Below, in pieces: positions 40,456-48,488 of a stretch of DNA of 64,000 nt (the first letter of the stretch is position 1; each line of letters opens with the position of its first letter). The notes below the pieces were generated by a model that did no database searches, had not been told where the DNA came from, and saw only the letters and a program-made list of their open reading frames with translations. The stretch is from Robertkochia sediminum. GTDB taxonomy: Bacteria > Bacteroidota > Bacteroidia > Flavobacteriales > Flavobacteriaceae. The translations under genes were made by a program, and so were the position numbers. The stretch lies in contig NZ_JADMKT010000074.1 of assembly GCF_016786255.1 (NCBI RefSeq), forward strand, positions 321,123 to 385,122. Direction: 5' to 3'.

Positions 40456-41364
40456 TTATAGGGACTCCAGGGCCTCTTTCTGCTCAATAGCAGGCTCAAA
40501 ATCGGGCATGACCCTCAGAGATTTCTCAAGAAACGCCAGGGCCTGCTGTTTTAAAGCCTCTCCCTTAAAGATCATGGCCTGGTGATAGTAGATCCACTCG
40601 AGTCCGATACGACTATACGGATTGTAACGTTTCTCATATTGACTGAGGTGCCATCTGCCCAATGGGCGGTTAATTCCGTACTTCGAAGCGATCTTCCCAA
40701 ATTGGTAGTGAATGTTCTCCCTTGGATAATCCTCGGGAATGGCATTCATATATCGAGATGCCTTATCAAAGTATTTTCTGGCCTCTTTGGTATTATCCCG
40801 GTAATCTTCAATATACCCTTTTGAAAGGTACCCTTCTACAGCCGATATCTTATGCAACTCTTCGGCGTAGGCATACGCCTTCTTATAACTCCCACCGAAA
40901 ATTCCGGGCAATTCGAGGTAGAATTCGATCAGTGCCCATCGGGCTTCCAGATGAGCAGGATCTAATTGGGCCGCTTTTGCAAAGTGGTATTTAATATCAT
41001 CAATGATCCCCAATGCTTTGAGCTTGTTACTAAGAGCGATCATCCCGTAAATACCTCCCACCTTAAAATGGTAGTTCGCATTATTGGGATCGAATTCCAG
41101 AAGTTTTAAGTAATGTTCAAGGGCCGGCTTCCACTCCTTTTTAACGCCATAGAGGTCACCCAGTTTCTCATAGATATCGGCTTCCCCGGGCATGCTTTGC
41201 TTAAGTTCGAGCAACAAACGCTCGGCCTTGTCAAATTCATATTGGGCTATAAGCTCGTCGGCGCGATGCAGTTCGGCATCCTGGGCCAGTGCCGTTGCAA
41301 GCCCGAACCAAACCAAAACAAACACCAATACCAACTTATTGAATACCCTCATAGGTCTTTTCAT
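40456..41364 (-). CDS. Exported TPR-repeat protein
   Basis: The 302-aa product has an N-terminal signal peptide (ends near ALAQ). It is built of tetratricopeptide-like helix pairs, for example ADIYEKLGDLYGVKKEWKPA, ALEHYLKLLEFDPNNANYHF and AFLEKSLRVMPDFEPAIEQK. Such proteins usually serve as protein-binding scaffolds; the partner is unknown. It lies upstream of mpl on the same strand and is separated from the S9 peptidase gene by a terminator at 41392-41421. An internal ATG four codons in (MRVFNK) is an alternative start. Confidence 0.85.
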   Translation of the reverse strand: MKRPMRVFNKLVLVFVLVWFGLATALAQDAELHRADELIAQYEFDKAERLLLELKQSMPGEADIYEKLGDLYGVKKEWKPALEHYLKLLEFDPNNANYHFKVGGIYGMIALSNKLKALGIIDDIKYHFAKAAQLDPAHLEARWALIEFYLELPGIFGGSYKKAYAYAEELHKISAVEGYLSKGYIEDYRDNTKEARKYFDKASRYMNAIPEDYPRENIHYQFGKIASKYGINRPLGRWHLSQYEKRYNPYSRIGLEWIYYHQAMIFKGEALKQQALAFLEKSLRVMPDFEPAIEQKEALESL

Positions 41365-41391
41365 TATCTTTTTACCAAAGCACTATAATAC

Positions 41392-41421
41392 AAAAAAGGA
41401 GCCAAAAACAGCTCCTCTTTT
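41392..41421 (-). terminator. Terminator after S9 peptidase gene
   Basis: GGAGC (41398-41402) pairs with GCTCC (41411-41415) across an 8-nt loop, and the stem can extend through A/T pairs. On the minus strand six U follow. It lies between the peptidase stop and the TPR gene start. Confidence 0.7.
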
Positions 41422-41438
41422 ATAGTATAGATGGATTT

Positions 41439-43748
41439 TTAGTCTTGGATAGGACGCTCAAATTCCTTCTCCTTTAGATGCTTTGCAAAGAAGCCCATCA
41501 TCGCCTCATACAAGGCAATACGATTCTCTTCCTTCCCAAAACCGTGACCTTCGTCATAACGCACCATATATGGCACATCTACCCCCTTAGCTCTAAGTCC
41601 TTCAACGATCTGATCAGACTCATCGATGTTTACCCTGGGGTCATTGGCACCCTGAACTACGAACAGTGGTTTTTTGATCTTATCGATATGGAATACCGGA
41701 GACACCTCTTCCATGATCTCCTTTTCTTTCGGATCGTCTTCATCATACCAGATCTCTTTAATGATCTTCAGGTAAGGCTTCCAATACGGAGGTATGGTCT
41801 CCATAAAAGTAAACAGGTTTGAAACTCCAACATAATCGACTCCACAGGCGTACAGATCCGGAGTTTTGGTAAGTCCTCTAAGCACGGCATACCCCCCATG
41901 ACTCCCCCCGTAGATGGCGGCCTTTTCTTTATCTACCCAGCCCTGATCGGCAACATAATGCAATCCGTCTTCCACATCGTCCATGGCTTTTCTACCGATC
42001 TCATTAAATCCGGATTCAAGAAATTCGCGCCCGTAACCTCCCGAGATACGAAAGTTCACCTGCAGTGTTGCGTACCCTCTGCTGGCAAACAACTGAGCTT
42101 CGGGATTAAAGCCCCAGCTATCCCGAATACCTTGAGGTCCCCCATGCGGATTGACGATCACGGGAACCGCTTTCCCGTCGACAGCCTCCTTAGGAAGCGT
42201 GATATATCCATGAATGGTCTTCCCGTCTCTACTGGTAAAGGTTATGGGTCTCATCTCGGCCATATCGTCTTCTTTGAGCTGCGGCATAAGGTCGTACATC
42301 AACGAGAACTCATCGCCGGCAACATCGTAAGAATAATAGGTTCCGTAACGCTTATCGCTTTGAATAAGGATCAGTAATTTATCTTCTTCATCGGTCATAT
42401 CGGCAATACTGTACTGGTAACCCGGAAACTCATCAGTGATCCTTTTGTGCCATTTTTTATAGGTATCACTTACCGGAACCATCACACGCTTTTCGCCTTC
42501 ATAGGTAAAATAATCGATCTCATAATCGCGCTTTCTTGAGCGGGACATTCCACCCGCATCGTAATTTTCGTTCGAAAACACCTTTTCCAGTACTTTACCG
42601 GCCTTCAGGTCATAACGAATGATCTCTGCCTTATCGCTTTCCAGGTTAGAGATCATATAGGCATCATGAGCATTCTCACTGCTATAATCAAAACCTAACA
42701 CCGCAAAGGTATCTTTCCAGTCGAGTGGTTTTATAAGCTCGTAATTCCCGGGCTCGGTCTCGTAGTACATATCGGTAAACACCCCATCTCTTAATTTGGT
42801 AAAAGCCCTGAGGTTACCTTCCTTATCAAAATTATACCCCATTACCGGATTGGCGGGATCATCGTTCTCATAGAGCTGCTCCATTTCCCCGGTATTCACA
42901 TTGATCTTATACGGATCGAATACCTGCGGATTGGTCTTATTCATAGAGATGATCATATGATCCTTATCGTCTTTAAGACTATTGACGATCTGGGCACGCA
43001 CCCCATCAAAAGGCGTAAGCTCCATAAGTTCTGACCCATCAAGATCTACGGCAAAAAGGTGGTAATTTTCATCACCCCCTTTATCCTTAAGAAAAATGAG
43101 GCGTTCATTATTCACCCATCCATAACCGCGCACCAGCTCTTCTCCCTCAACAATAGCTTTGGTCACCTCTTCGGTCTCCAGGTTCTTCACATAAACATGG
43201 CGCTTATTATGCTCGTCCTTTTCCCTGTAAGAAAGGTATTTTCCGTCTGGAGAGAACTGAAATTCACTTGCTTTTGGCCGCGCAAAATAATCGGCAACGG
43301 CATACTTATAATTTTCATTATCAAAAGCTGCCAATTCAACCAGCTTGGTATCAGGAGTCACCAGCTCGGGTTTTCCCGGAAGCGGTGCTTCACCTTTCGT
43401 CATATCCAGGGGCATTTCCATACCCCCTTGCTTAAATGTTCCTTTCATTTCTGTTCCTTTAACGACAGCCTCATAGACGATACCGGCCTGAGCGAGCTCT
43501 AAACCGATCTTATCGCCCTCAAGGGTCACCTTATCAAAGGGTATCCCCGTTGCCCCCTGGGCAGGGCTGTCCATTGTTGCTGCAAGTTTACCGTCTTTTT
43601 CGGTGATCTCAAAAACCAGGGGTAATTCGGTACCCTGCACATTGAGCTTACCGTTCCATTTCCCGATAACCTCCTGCGCATGGGCCGTCATACCGCCGAG
43701 CAGTACGATGGCCATTACAAACAATGACCGCTTCATTCGTGTTTTCAT
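41439..43748 (-). CDS. S9 family prolyl oligopeptidase-type peptidase with extra N-terminal domain
   Basis: S9 peptidases cut short peptides with a Ser-Asp-His triad. The 769-aa product has a signal peptide (ends near AHAQ), so it acts outside the cytoplasm. A beta-rich domain of about 105 residues follows (GKWNGKLNVQGTELPLVFEI to DMTKGE), which I associate with Bacteroidota alpha/beta hydrolases. Next come a beta-propeller region (about 160-500) and the catalytic domain. The triad by position is S616 (GGSHGGY), D703 (GANDPRV) and H735 (DEGHGF). ATG at 43748; an ATG four codons later is possible. A terminator follows. Confidence 0.9.
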   Translation of the reverse strand: MKTRMKRSLFVMAIVLLGGMTAHAQEVIGKWNGKLNVQGTELPLVFEITEKDGKLAATMDSPAQGATGIPFDKVTLEGDKIGLELAQAGIVYEAVVKGTEMKGTFKQGGMEMPLDMTKGEAPLPGKPELVTPDTKLVELAAFDNENYKYAVADYFARPKASEFQFSPDGKYLSYREKDEHNKRHVYVKNLETEEVTKAIVEGEELVRGYGWVNNERLIFLKDKGGDENYHLFAVDLDGSELMELTPFDGVRAQIVNSLKDDKDHMIISMNKTNPQVFDPYKINVNTGEMEQLYENDDPANPVMGYNFDKEGNLRAFTKLRDGVFTDMYYETEPGNYELIKPLDWKDTFAVLGFDYSSENAHDAYMISNLESDKAEIIRYDLKAGKVLEKVFSNENYDAGGMSRSRKRDYEIDYFTYEGEKRVMVPVSDTYKKWHKRITDEFPGYQYSIADMTDEEDKLLILIQSDKRYGTYYSYDVAGDEFSLMYDLMPQLKEDDMAEMRPITFTSRDGKTIHGYITLPKEAVDGKAVPVIVNPHGGPQGIRDSWGFNPEAQLFASRGYATLQVNFRISGGYGREFLESGFNEIGRKAMDDVEDGLHYVADQGWVDKEKAAIYGGSHGGYAVLRGLTKTPDLYACGVDYVGVSNLFTFMETIPPYWKPYLKIIKEIWYDEDDPKEKEIMEEVSPVFHIDKIKKPLFVVQGANDPRVNIDESDQIVEGLRAKGVDVPYMVRYDEGHGFGKEENRIALYEAMMGFFAKHLKEKEFERPIQD

Positions 43749-43819
43749 AATCTAATGTTGTTGATTTAATTGTGGTATCGTCAGGTTAGTCTACTGAAAT
43801 TGAATTTGTTACAACAAAA

Positions 43820-44353
43820 TCACTTCTTTATTTCCGGAGGAAAAGCCTTTAGTGCCTTTTCCATCATCTCATACATTTTAGACTCCCGCTTTTGGGGAGT
43901 CAGATCCTCCCTTAACGGCGTTTTTATGCGCGCCTGCCAGAAGAGGATATCGCCTTTAACATCTACCAGGTCCAGGTATATGATCTGTCTTATTTTGGGC
44001 TCCCCCATGGGAACTCCTACACCAACGCCTCCACCAACCTGGTTGCCGGTACCCCCAACACCAAGGGACACACTTCCGGAGGGCGCCTCCTGAATGATCT
44101 CACTTTTGATATTTACATAGAATTGAGGCAGGTTTTCACCGGCAACCTTTTTATAGCCACGAGACTGAAGAATGTCGTCAATGGCACGCACAGCGCGCTT
44201 GGTATCCAGCGGCCCCAGTCGGGTATCTAAGGGTGCAAAGAAGTCGTATTCCCGATATTGGGTGTAATCGATCTTTTGGTCAAAATCGTGCACCACCTTA
44301 ATACTGCTGCACGATAACAGGACCAGAAACAACAAAGGTAGTAACCTGCTCAT
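43820..44353 (-). CDS. DUF4136 lipoprotein
   Basis: DUF4136 proteins are bacterial envelope lipoproteins of unknown function. The 177-aa product has a lipoprotein signal ending LVLLSC followed by SSIKVV; there are no acidic residues after the Cys, so surface export is less likely. The family core has VVHDFDQKIDYTQYREYDFF, a Gly/Val-rich centre (SLGVGGTGNQVGGGVGVGV) and the C-terminal KRESKMYEMMEKALKAFPP. It lies alone between obg and the S9 peptidase gene on the same strand. Confidence 0.88.
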   Translation of the reverse strand: MSRLLPLLFLVLLSCSSIKVVHDFDQKIDYTQYREYDFFAPLDTRLGPLDTKRAVRAIDDILQSRGYKKVAGENLPQFYVNIKSEIIQEAPSGSVSLGVGGTGNQVGGGVGVGVPMGEPKIRQIIYLDLVDVKGDILFWQARIKTPLREDLTPQKRESKMYEMMEKALKAFPPEIKK

Positions 44354-44409
44354 TTACTTGCTTTTAAGTAAAAATAAGCAAATTAATTAAGAAAATACTA
44401 CAGGTAAGA

Positions 44410-45429
44410 TTAGCGTAATTCTTCCCCCGATTCGTTGAGCATTTGCCACAGTCGGTCTTTCAGCTCCTGAATACCTTGTTGGGCTACTGAAGAGATAAAA
44501 ATAAAATCAAGCCCTTTAAGCTCTTTCTTAAGCTCTGCTGTTAGCTCTTCCTTTAATTCCTCATCGAGCATGTCTGCTTTAGAAATAGCAATGAGCCTTT
44601 GTTTATCGAGGAGTTCCGGATTGTATTTCTTCAGTTCGTTGAGCAGCACATTATATTCTGCAGCGATATCCTTACTATCTGCAGGAATGAGGAATAAAAG
44701 GGTCGAATTACGTTCAATATGACGCAAAAAGTAATGCCCAAGACCTTTCCCTTCTGAAGCCCCTTCAATGATCCCGGGAATGTCGGCCATTACGAACGAT
44801 TTAAAATCGCGGTATTGCACGATCCCCAGATTCGGTTTCAGGGTTGTAAATTCATAATCGGCGATCTTTGGTTTTGCTGAAGTGATTGCCGACAACAGGG
44901 TAGACTTTCCGGCATTAGGAAAACCTACAAGACCCACATCGGCCAGTACTTTTAGCTCAAGGGTGATATTGCGCTCTTCTCCCGGAAGTCCGGGCTGTGC
45001 ATAACGAGGGGTTTGGTTAACAGACGATTTAAAGTTCCAGTTACCAAGACCTCCCTTACCTCCTTTTACGAGGATCTTTTCCTGTCCCTCTTCTGTGATC
45101 TCAAAGAGCTTCTCGCCGGTTTCGGTATCTTTAATAACCGTTCCCAGAGGCACTTCCAGATAAACGTCTTGTCCGTAAGCCCCGGAACTGCGTTGCTTAC
45201 CACCCGCTTCGCCGTGTCCGGCTTTGAAGTGCTTCTTGAATTTAAAATGAAAAAGGGTCCAAAGGTTCTTGTTGCCTTTTACGATCACATGCCCTCCACG
45301 GCCACCATCGCCCCCGTCGGGACCTCCTTTAGCCACATACTTCTCGCGATGGAGATGGCTGGAACCCTGCCCTCCTTTTCCGGAAGAAACATATAGTTTT
45401 ACGTAGTCAACAAAATTACCTTCGGTCAT
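44410..45429 (-). CDS. obg: GTPase Obg/CgtA
   Basis: Obg is an essential GTPase in late 50S ribosome assembly and stress response. The 339-aa product has the glycine-rich Obg domain (about 1-165, with [16 protein letters not shown]). The GTPase domain has G1 GFPNAGKST, switch [19 protein letters not shown] and G4 ISKADML. It lacks the C-terminal OCT domain of some Obg proteins, as is common. The hpt-adk gene lies upstream on the same strand with a terminator between. Confidence 0.95.
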   Translation of the reverse strand: MTEGNFVDYVKLYVSSGKGGQGSSHLHREKYVAKGGPDGGDGGRGGHVIVKGNKNLWTLFHFKFKKHFKAGHGEAGGKQRSSGAYGQDVYLEVPLGTVIKDTETGEKLFEITEEGQEKILVKGGKGGLGNWNFKSSVNQTPRYAQPGLPGEERNITLELKVLADVGLVGFPNAGKSTLLSAITSAKPKIADYEFTTLKPNLGIVQYRDFKSFVMADIPGIIEGASEGKGLGHYFLRHIERNSTLLFLIPADSKDIAAEYNVLLNELKKYNPELLDKQRLIAISKADMLDEELKEELTAELKKELKGLDFIFISSVAQQGIQELKDRLWQMLNESGEELR

Positions 45430-45464
45430 ATTATCCTTTCTATACTAATCTGTTCTGAAAAATC

Positions 45465-45488
45465 AAAAGGTCTTTGATCAGACCTTTT
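45465..45488 (-). terminator. Terminator overlapping the hpt-adk stop
   Basis: AAAAGGTCT (45465-45473) pairs with AGACCTTTT (45480-45488) across a 6-nt loop. The hpt-adk TGA (45480-45478) lies inside the hairpin. On the minus strand a short U-rich stretch follows. Confidence 0.7.
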
Positions 45489-46602
45489 CTTGCTTACACA
45501 GGGCATCGATAACCCGGCTCAAGCGCCCGGTGATCTCATCGATCTTCCCGATCCCGTCTACCTTATGCAATTTGTTCTGTTCGGCGTAAAAGTCCATTAC
45601 AGGAGCCGTCTTCTCATTGTATTCCTGGAAGCGATTCTTGATCTTTTCCTCATCCTGGTCGTCGCTTCGGCCACTAACTTTACCGCGCTCGAGCAACCGC
45701 TCGATGAGCACCTCGTCTTTGGCTTCCAGTGCAATGGTTCCACTGATCTCCATTTGCTTTGACTTCATAAGCTCATCAAGAGCCTTTGCCTGGGCCTGAG
45801 TTCTCGGGAAACCGTCAAAAATAAATCCGTTAGCTTCCGGATTGTTCTCCACCTCAGCTTTAAGCATGTTAATGGTCACTTCATCGGGTACCAATTCACC
45901 TTTATCTATGTATGATTTGGCCAGCACCCCTAATTCGGTTCCGTTCTTGATATTGAATCGGAAAACATCTCCTGTAGAGATGTGTTTCAGGTCGTATTTT
46001 TCTTTTAAGAAGTTTGCCTGGGTTCCTTTTCCGGCTCCCGGTTTACCGAATAGTACTAAATTGATCATAGGTTTATCGTTTAATTGATATACATCGGGTA
46101 AGTTACGTCCAAGCTCATCGTAATCCAATCCATAGCCCACAATGAACTTGTCGGAGATCTTCATTCCCACATAGTCAATATTATATTCTCCTTTATAGGT
46201 ATCGGGTTTATAGAACAACCCTGCTATTTTGAATTTCTTTACATTGATCTCTGAGAACATCGATACGAGCTCTTTTACCGTAGCGCCGCTATCGATCACA
46301 TCCTCAAGAATAACCACACTTCGCCCCGAAACACCTTCCGGCACATCGAGCAAGGTCTCTACGATCCCTGTAGACGACAGCCCGCGGTACGAACTAAGCT
46401 TAACAAAACTCACCTCGCAAGGTCCGTCGTATGCTTTAAGAAAATCAGAAGTGAACATAAACGCCCCGTTGAGCACCCCGATAAAAACCGGCACCTCATC
46501 TTTAAAATCGGCTTTCACTTCCTGAGCCATTCTGGCAATGGCTTCCTGGATCTCTTCGGCCGAAATAAACGGCTTAAAATATTTGTCGTGGAGTTTGATC
46601 AC
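45478..46602 (-). CDS. Fused hypoxanthine phosphoribosyltransferase / adenylate kinase
   Basis: One 374-aa reading frame holds two enzymes. Residues 1 to about 176 form a purine phosphoribosyltransferase (salvage of hypoxanthine to IMP), with the PRPP motif VVILEDVIDSGAT (96-108). Residues about 179-374 form an adenylate kinase (AMP + ATP to 2 ADP), with P-loop GKPGAGKGTQ (186-195), DGFPRT (263-268) and a short LID containing no Cys. An ATG at codon 179 (46068) begins MINLVLFGKPG and could start a free kinase. Similar fusions occur in Flavobacteriia. A -7 box lies 23 nt upstream. Confidence 0.95.
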   Translation of the reverse strand: MIKLHDKYFKPFISAEEIQEAIARMAQEVKADFKDEVPVFIGVLNGAFMFTSDFLKAYDGPCEVSFVKLSSYRGLSSTGIVETLLDVPEGVSGRSVVILEDVIDSGATVKELVSMFSEINVKKFKIAGLFYKPDTYKGEYNIDYVGMKISDKFIVGYGLDYDELGRNLPDVYQLNDKPMINLVLFGKPGAGKGTQANFLKEKYDLKHISTGDVFRFNIKNGTELGVLAKSYIDKGELVPDEVTINMLKAEVENNPEANGFIFDGFPRTQAQAKALDELMKSKQMEISGTIALEAKDEVLIERLLERGKVSGRSDDQDEEKIKNRFQEYNEKTAPVMDFYAEQNKLHKVDGIGKIDEITGRLSRVIDALCKQEKV

Positions 46603-46624
46603 TTACCTGAAAATTGTAAAGATG

Positions 46625-46632
46625 CAAAGATA
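46625..46632 (-). promoter_or_regulatory. Candidate -7 box of hpt-adk
   Basis: On the minus strand the sequence reads TATCTTTG, an exact TAnnTTTG match, 22 nt before the ATG at 46602. The -33 position has no TTTG. Confidence 0.45.
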
Positions 46633-46696
46633 ATAGTTTGATTGTTCTATCGACCGGAAATTGGTTGAAATTCATTTCCTTTTTGATAATTAACCG

Positions 46697-46704
46697 TATT
46701 TTTG
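46697..46704 (+). promoter_or_regulatory. Candidate -7 box of purK-purE
   Basis: TATTTTTG matches TAnnTTTG and ends 45 nt before the purK ATG. A T-rich stretch (TTTC at 46675-46678) sits 18 nt upstream as a poor -33 element. It lies back to back with the hpt-adk box in the 147-nt divergent region. Confidence 0.45.
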
Positions 46705-46749
46705 CCTCATTATTATCACACATTAACGCGCTAGCTAACACTAAATTTA

Positions 46750-47904
46750 ATGAATTATTTTTCTTCTGATTTCAAGCTCGGAATCCTGGGCGGCGGACAG
46801 TTAGGGAAGATGTTGCTCTACGATACCCGAAGGTTCGATATCCACACTGTAGTTATGGACCCCAGCCCTGAAGCTCCCTGTAAGATCGCATGTAACGAAT
46901 TTATCCAGGGGGACCTTATGGATTTTGATGCGGTTTATGAATTTGGAAAAAAGGTCGACCTGCTCACCATTGAGATCGAGAACGTGAATGTGGATGCTCT
47001 CGAAAAACTCGAGCAGGAAGGACTTAAGGTCTACCCATCTCCCAAGACCCTTAAACGTATTCAGAATAAAGCGGTGCAAAAACTTTTTTACACCGACAAC
47101 AATATTCCCACAGCTCCCTACAGCCGCTTTGCTTATCCGGGAGAGATGGAAACAGCCATTTCCAACAACTCCCTGAGCTTTCCGTTCGTATGGAAAAGCG
47201 CCCGCTTCGGTTACGACGGTCAGGGTGTAAAGGTGATCAAAACCTGGTCGGATCTCGAAGGACTTCCAAAACAGGAATGTATCGCCGAAGAGATGATCGA
47301 CTTTAAGAACGAACTTGCTGTGATCGTTGCCCGCGACGTACATGGAAAAGTAGAGACCTACCCGGTGGTGGAAATGGAATTTCACCCGGAAGCCAACCAG
47401 GTAGAATACGTGATCTGTCCTGCCCGAATAGATACCGAAGTCGCCAAAAAGGCACAGCTCGTTGCGCTTAAGGTTTCCCAGGCCTATGAGCACGTAGGAC
47501 TTCTGGCGGTAGAGATGTTCCAGACCAAAGACGATGAGATCCTGGTTAATGAGGTAGCGCCACGACCACATAACAGCGGTCATTACAGCATAGAGGCCAG
47601 CTACACCAACCAGTTCGAACAGCACCTGAGAGCTATTCTTGGACTCCCACTTGGGAAGACCGAAAGCACGGTGGCCGGTGTTATGGTTAACCTCGTAGGT
47701 GCCGAAGGACATGAAGGCCCGGTGAAATACGAGAACATTGAAAGCATCATGGCTATGGACGGGGTGAACCCACATATCTACGGTAAAAAAGTAACCCGCC
47801 CATTTCGTAAAATGGGACATGTAACCATTGTAGACGGAGATATGGAAACAGCCCGCACCGTTGCCGAAAAAGTAAAGAAAACCATTAAAGTAATCAGCGA
47901 ATAA
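46750..47904 (+). CDS. purK: 5-(carboxyamino)imidazole ribonucleotide synthase
   Basis: PurK uses ATP and bicarbonate to carboxylate AIR to N5-CAIR in purine synthesis. The 384-aa ATP-grasp protein has the N-terminal Rossmann motif LGILGGGQLGKMLLYDTRRF. It also has KSARFGYDGQGVKV in the ATP-grasp domain and the segment EVAPRPHNSGHYSIEASYTN near residue 270. purE follows after 17 nt, so the two-step carboxylation is made from one transcript. Confidence 0.97.
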   Translation: MNYFSSDFKLGILGGGQLGKMLLYDTRRFDIHTVVMDPSPEAPCKIACNEFIQGDLMDFDAVYEFGKKVDLLTIEIENVNVDALEKLEQEGLKVYPSPKTLKRIQNKAVQKLFYTDNNIPTAPYSRFAYPGEMETAISNNSLSFPFVWKSARFGYDGQGVKVIKTWSDLEGLPKQECIAEEMIDFKNELAVIVARDVHGKVETYPVVEMEFHPEANQVEYVICPARIDTEVAKKAQLVALKVSQAYEHVGLLAVEMFQTKDDEILVNEVAPRPHNSGHYSIEASYTNQFEQHLRAILGLPLGKTESTVAGVMVNLVGAEGHEGPVKYENIESIMAMDGVNPHIYGKKVTRPFRKMGHVTIVDGDMETARTVAEKVKKTIKVISE

Positions 47905-47921
47905 TAAAGCACAGTAATCCT

Positions 47922-48407
47922 ATGGCCAGAGTAGCAATCATTATGGGTAGCACCAGCGACCTTCCTGTTATGCAGCAGGCGATCGACGTTCTCAAAGAAC
48001 TCGGGGTACCCACAGAAGTAGACATCGTTTCGGCGCACCGAACCCCTGAAAAAATGTTCGAATTCGGCAAACAGGCTCACGAAAGAGGCATCCAGGTCAT
48101 TATTGCCGGTGCCGGAGGAGCAGCCCACCTGCCGGGGATGGTAGCTTCTCTTTCTCCCCTTCCTGTTATCGGGGTACCCGTAAAAAGCAGCAATTCGATA
48201 GACGGATGGGATTCTGTACTCTCCATTCTTCAAATGCCGGGAGGCGTACCCGTTGCCACAGTTGCCCTCGATGGTGCTAAAAATGCAGGGATCCTCGCAG
48301 CCCAGATCATTGGCGCATCAGATCCCGAAGTACTCAAAAGGATCATTGCCTATAAAGAAGGACTTAAAGAAAAGGTGATCAAAGGCGCTCAACAAGTAAA
48401 AAAATAG
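47922..48407 (+). CDS. purE: N5-carboxyaminoimidazole ribonucleotide mutase
   Basis: PurE moves the carboxyl group of N5-CAIR to C4, giving CAIR. The 161-aa class I protein has MGSTSDLPVM, the catalytic His in SAHRTPEKM, and AGAGGAAHLPGMVAS. The presence of purK supports the class I mutase assignment. A terminator starts at the stop codon. Confidence 0.97.
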   Translation: MARVAIIMGSTSDLPVMQQAIDVLKELGVPTEVDIVSAHRTPEKMFEFGKQAHERGIQVIIAGAGGAAHLPGMVASLSPLPVIGVPVKSSNSIDGWDSVLSILQMPGGVPVATVALDGAKNAGILAAQIIGASDPEVLKRIIAYKEGLKEKVIKGAQQVKK

Positions 48408-48430
48408 GTTCTTTATAGAACCTGTTTTTG
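48403..48430 (+). terminator. Terminator after purE
   Basis: AGGTTCT (48406-48412) and AGAACCT (48417-48423) pair across a TTAT loop; T residues follow. The hairpin includes the last base or two of the purE stop codon. Confidence 0.8.
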
Positions 48431-48488
48431 TTTTACGACCAGTGTAAACACGCAACGCAGCAGCATCAAAAATCAAAAAATTGCCATT

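Noticed and set aside
46801-47820. Minus-strand open frame of 339 codons
   Set aside because: It is antisense to purK and its sequence shows no known domain. purK is intact.
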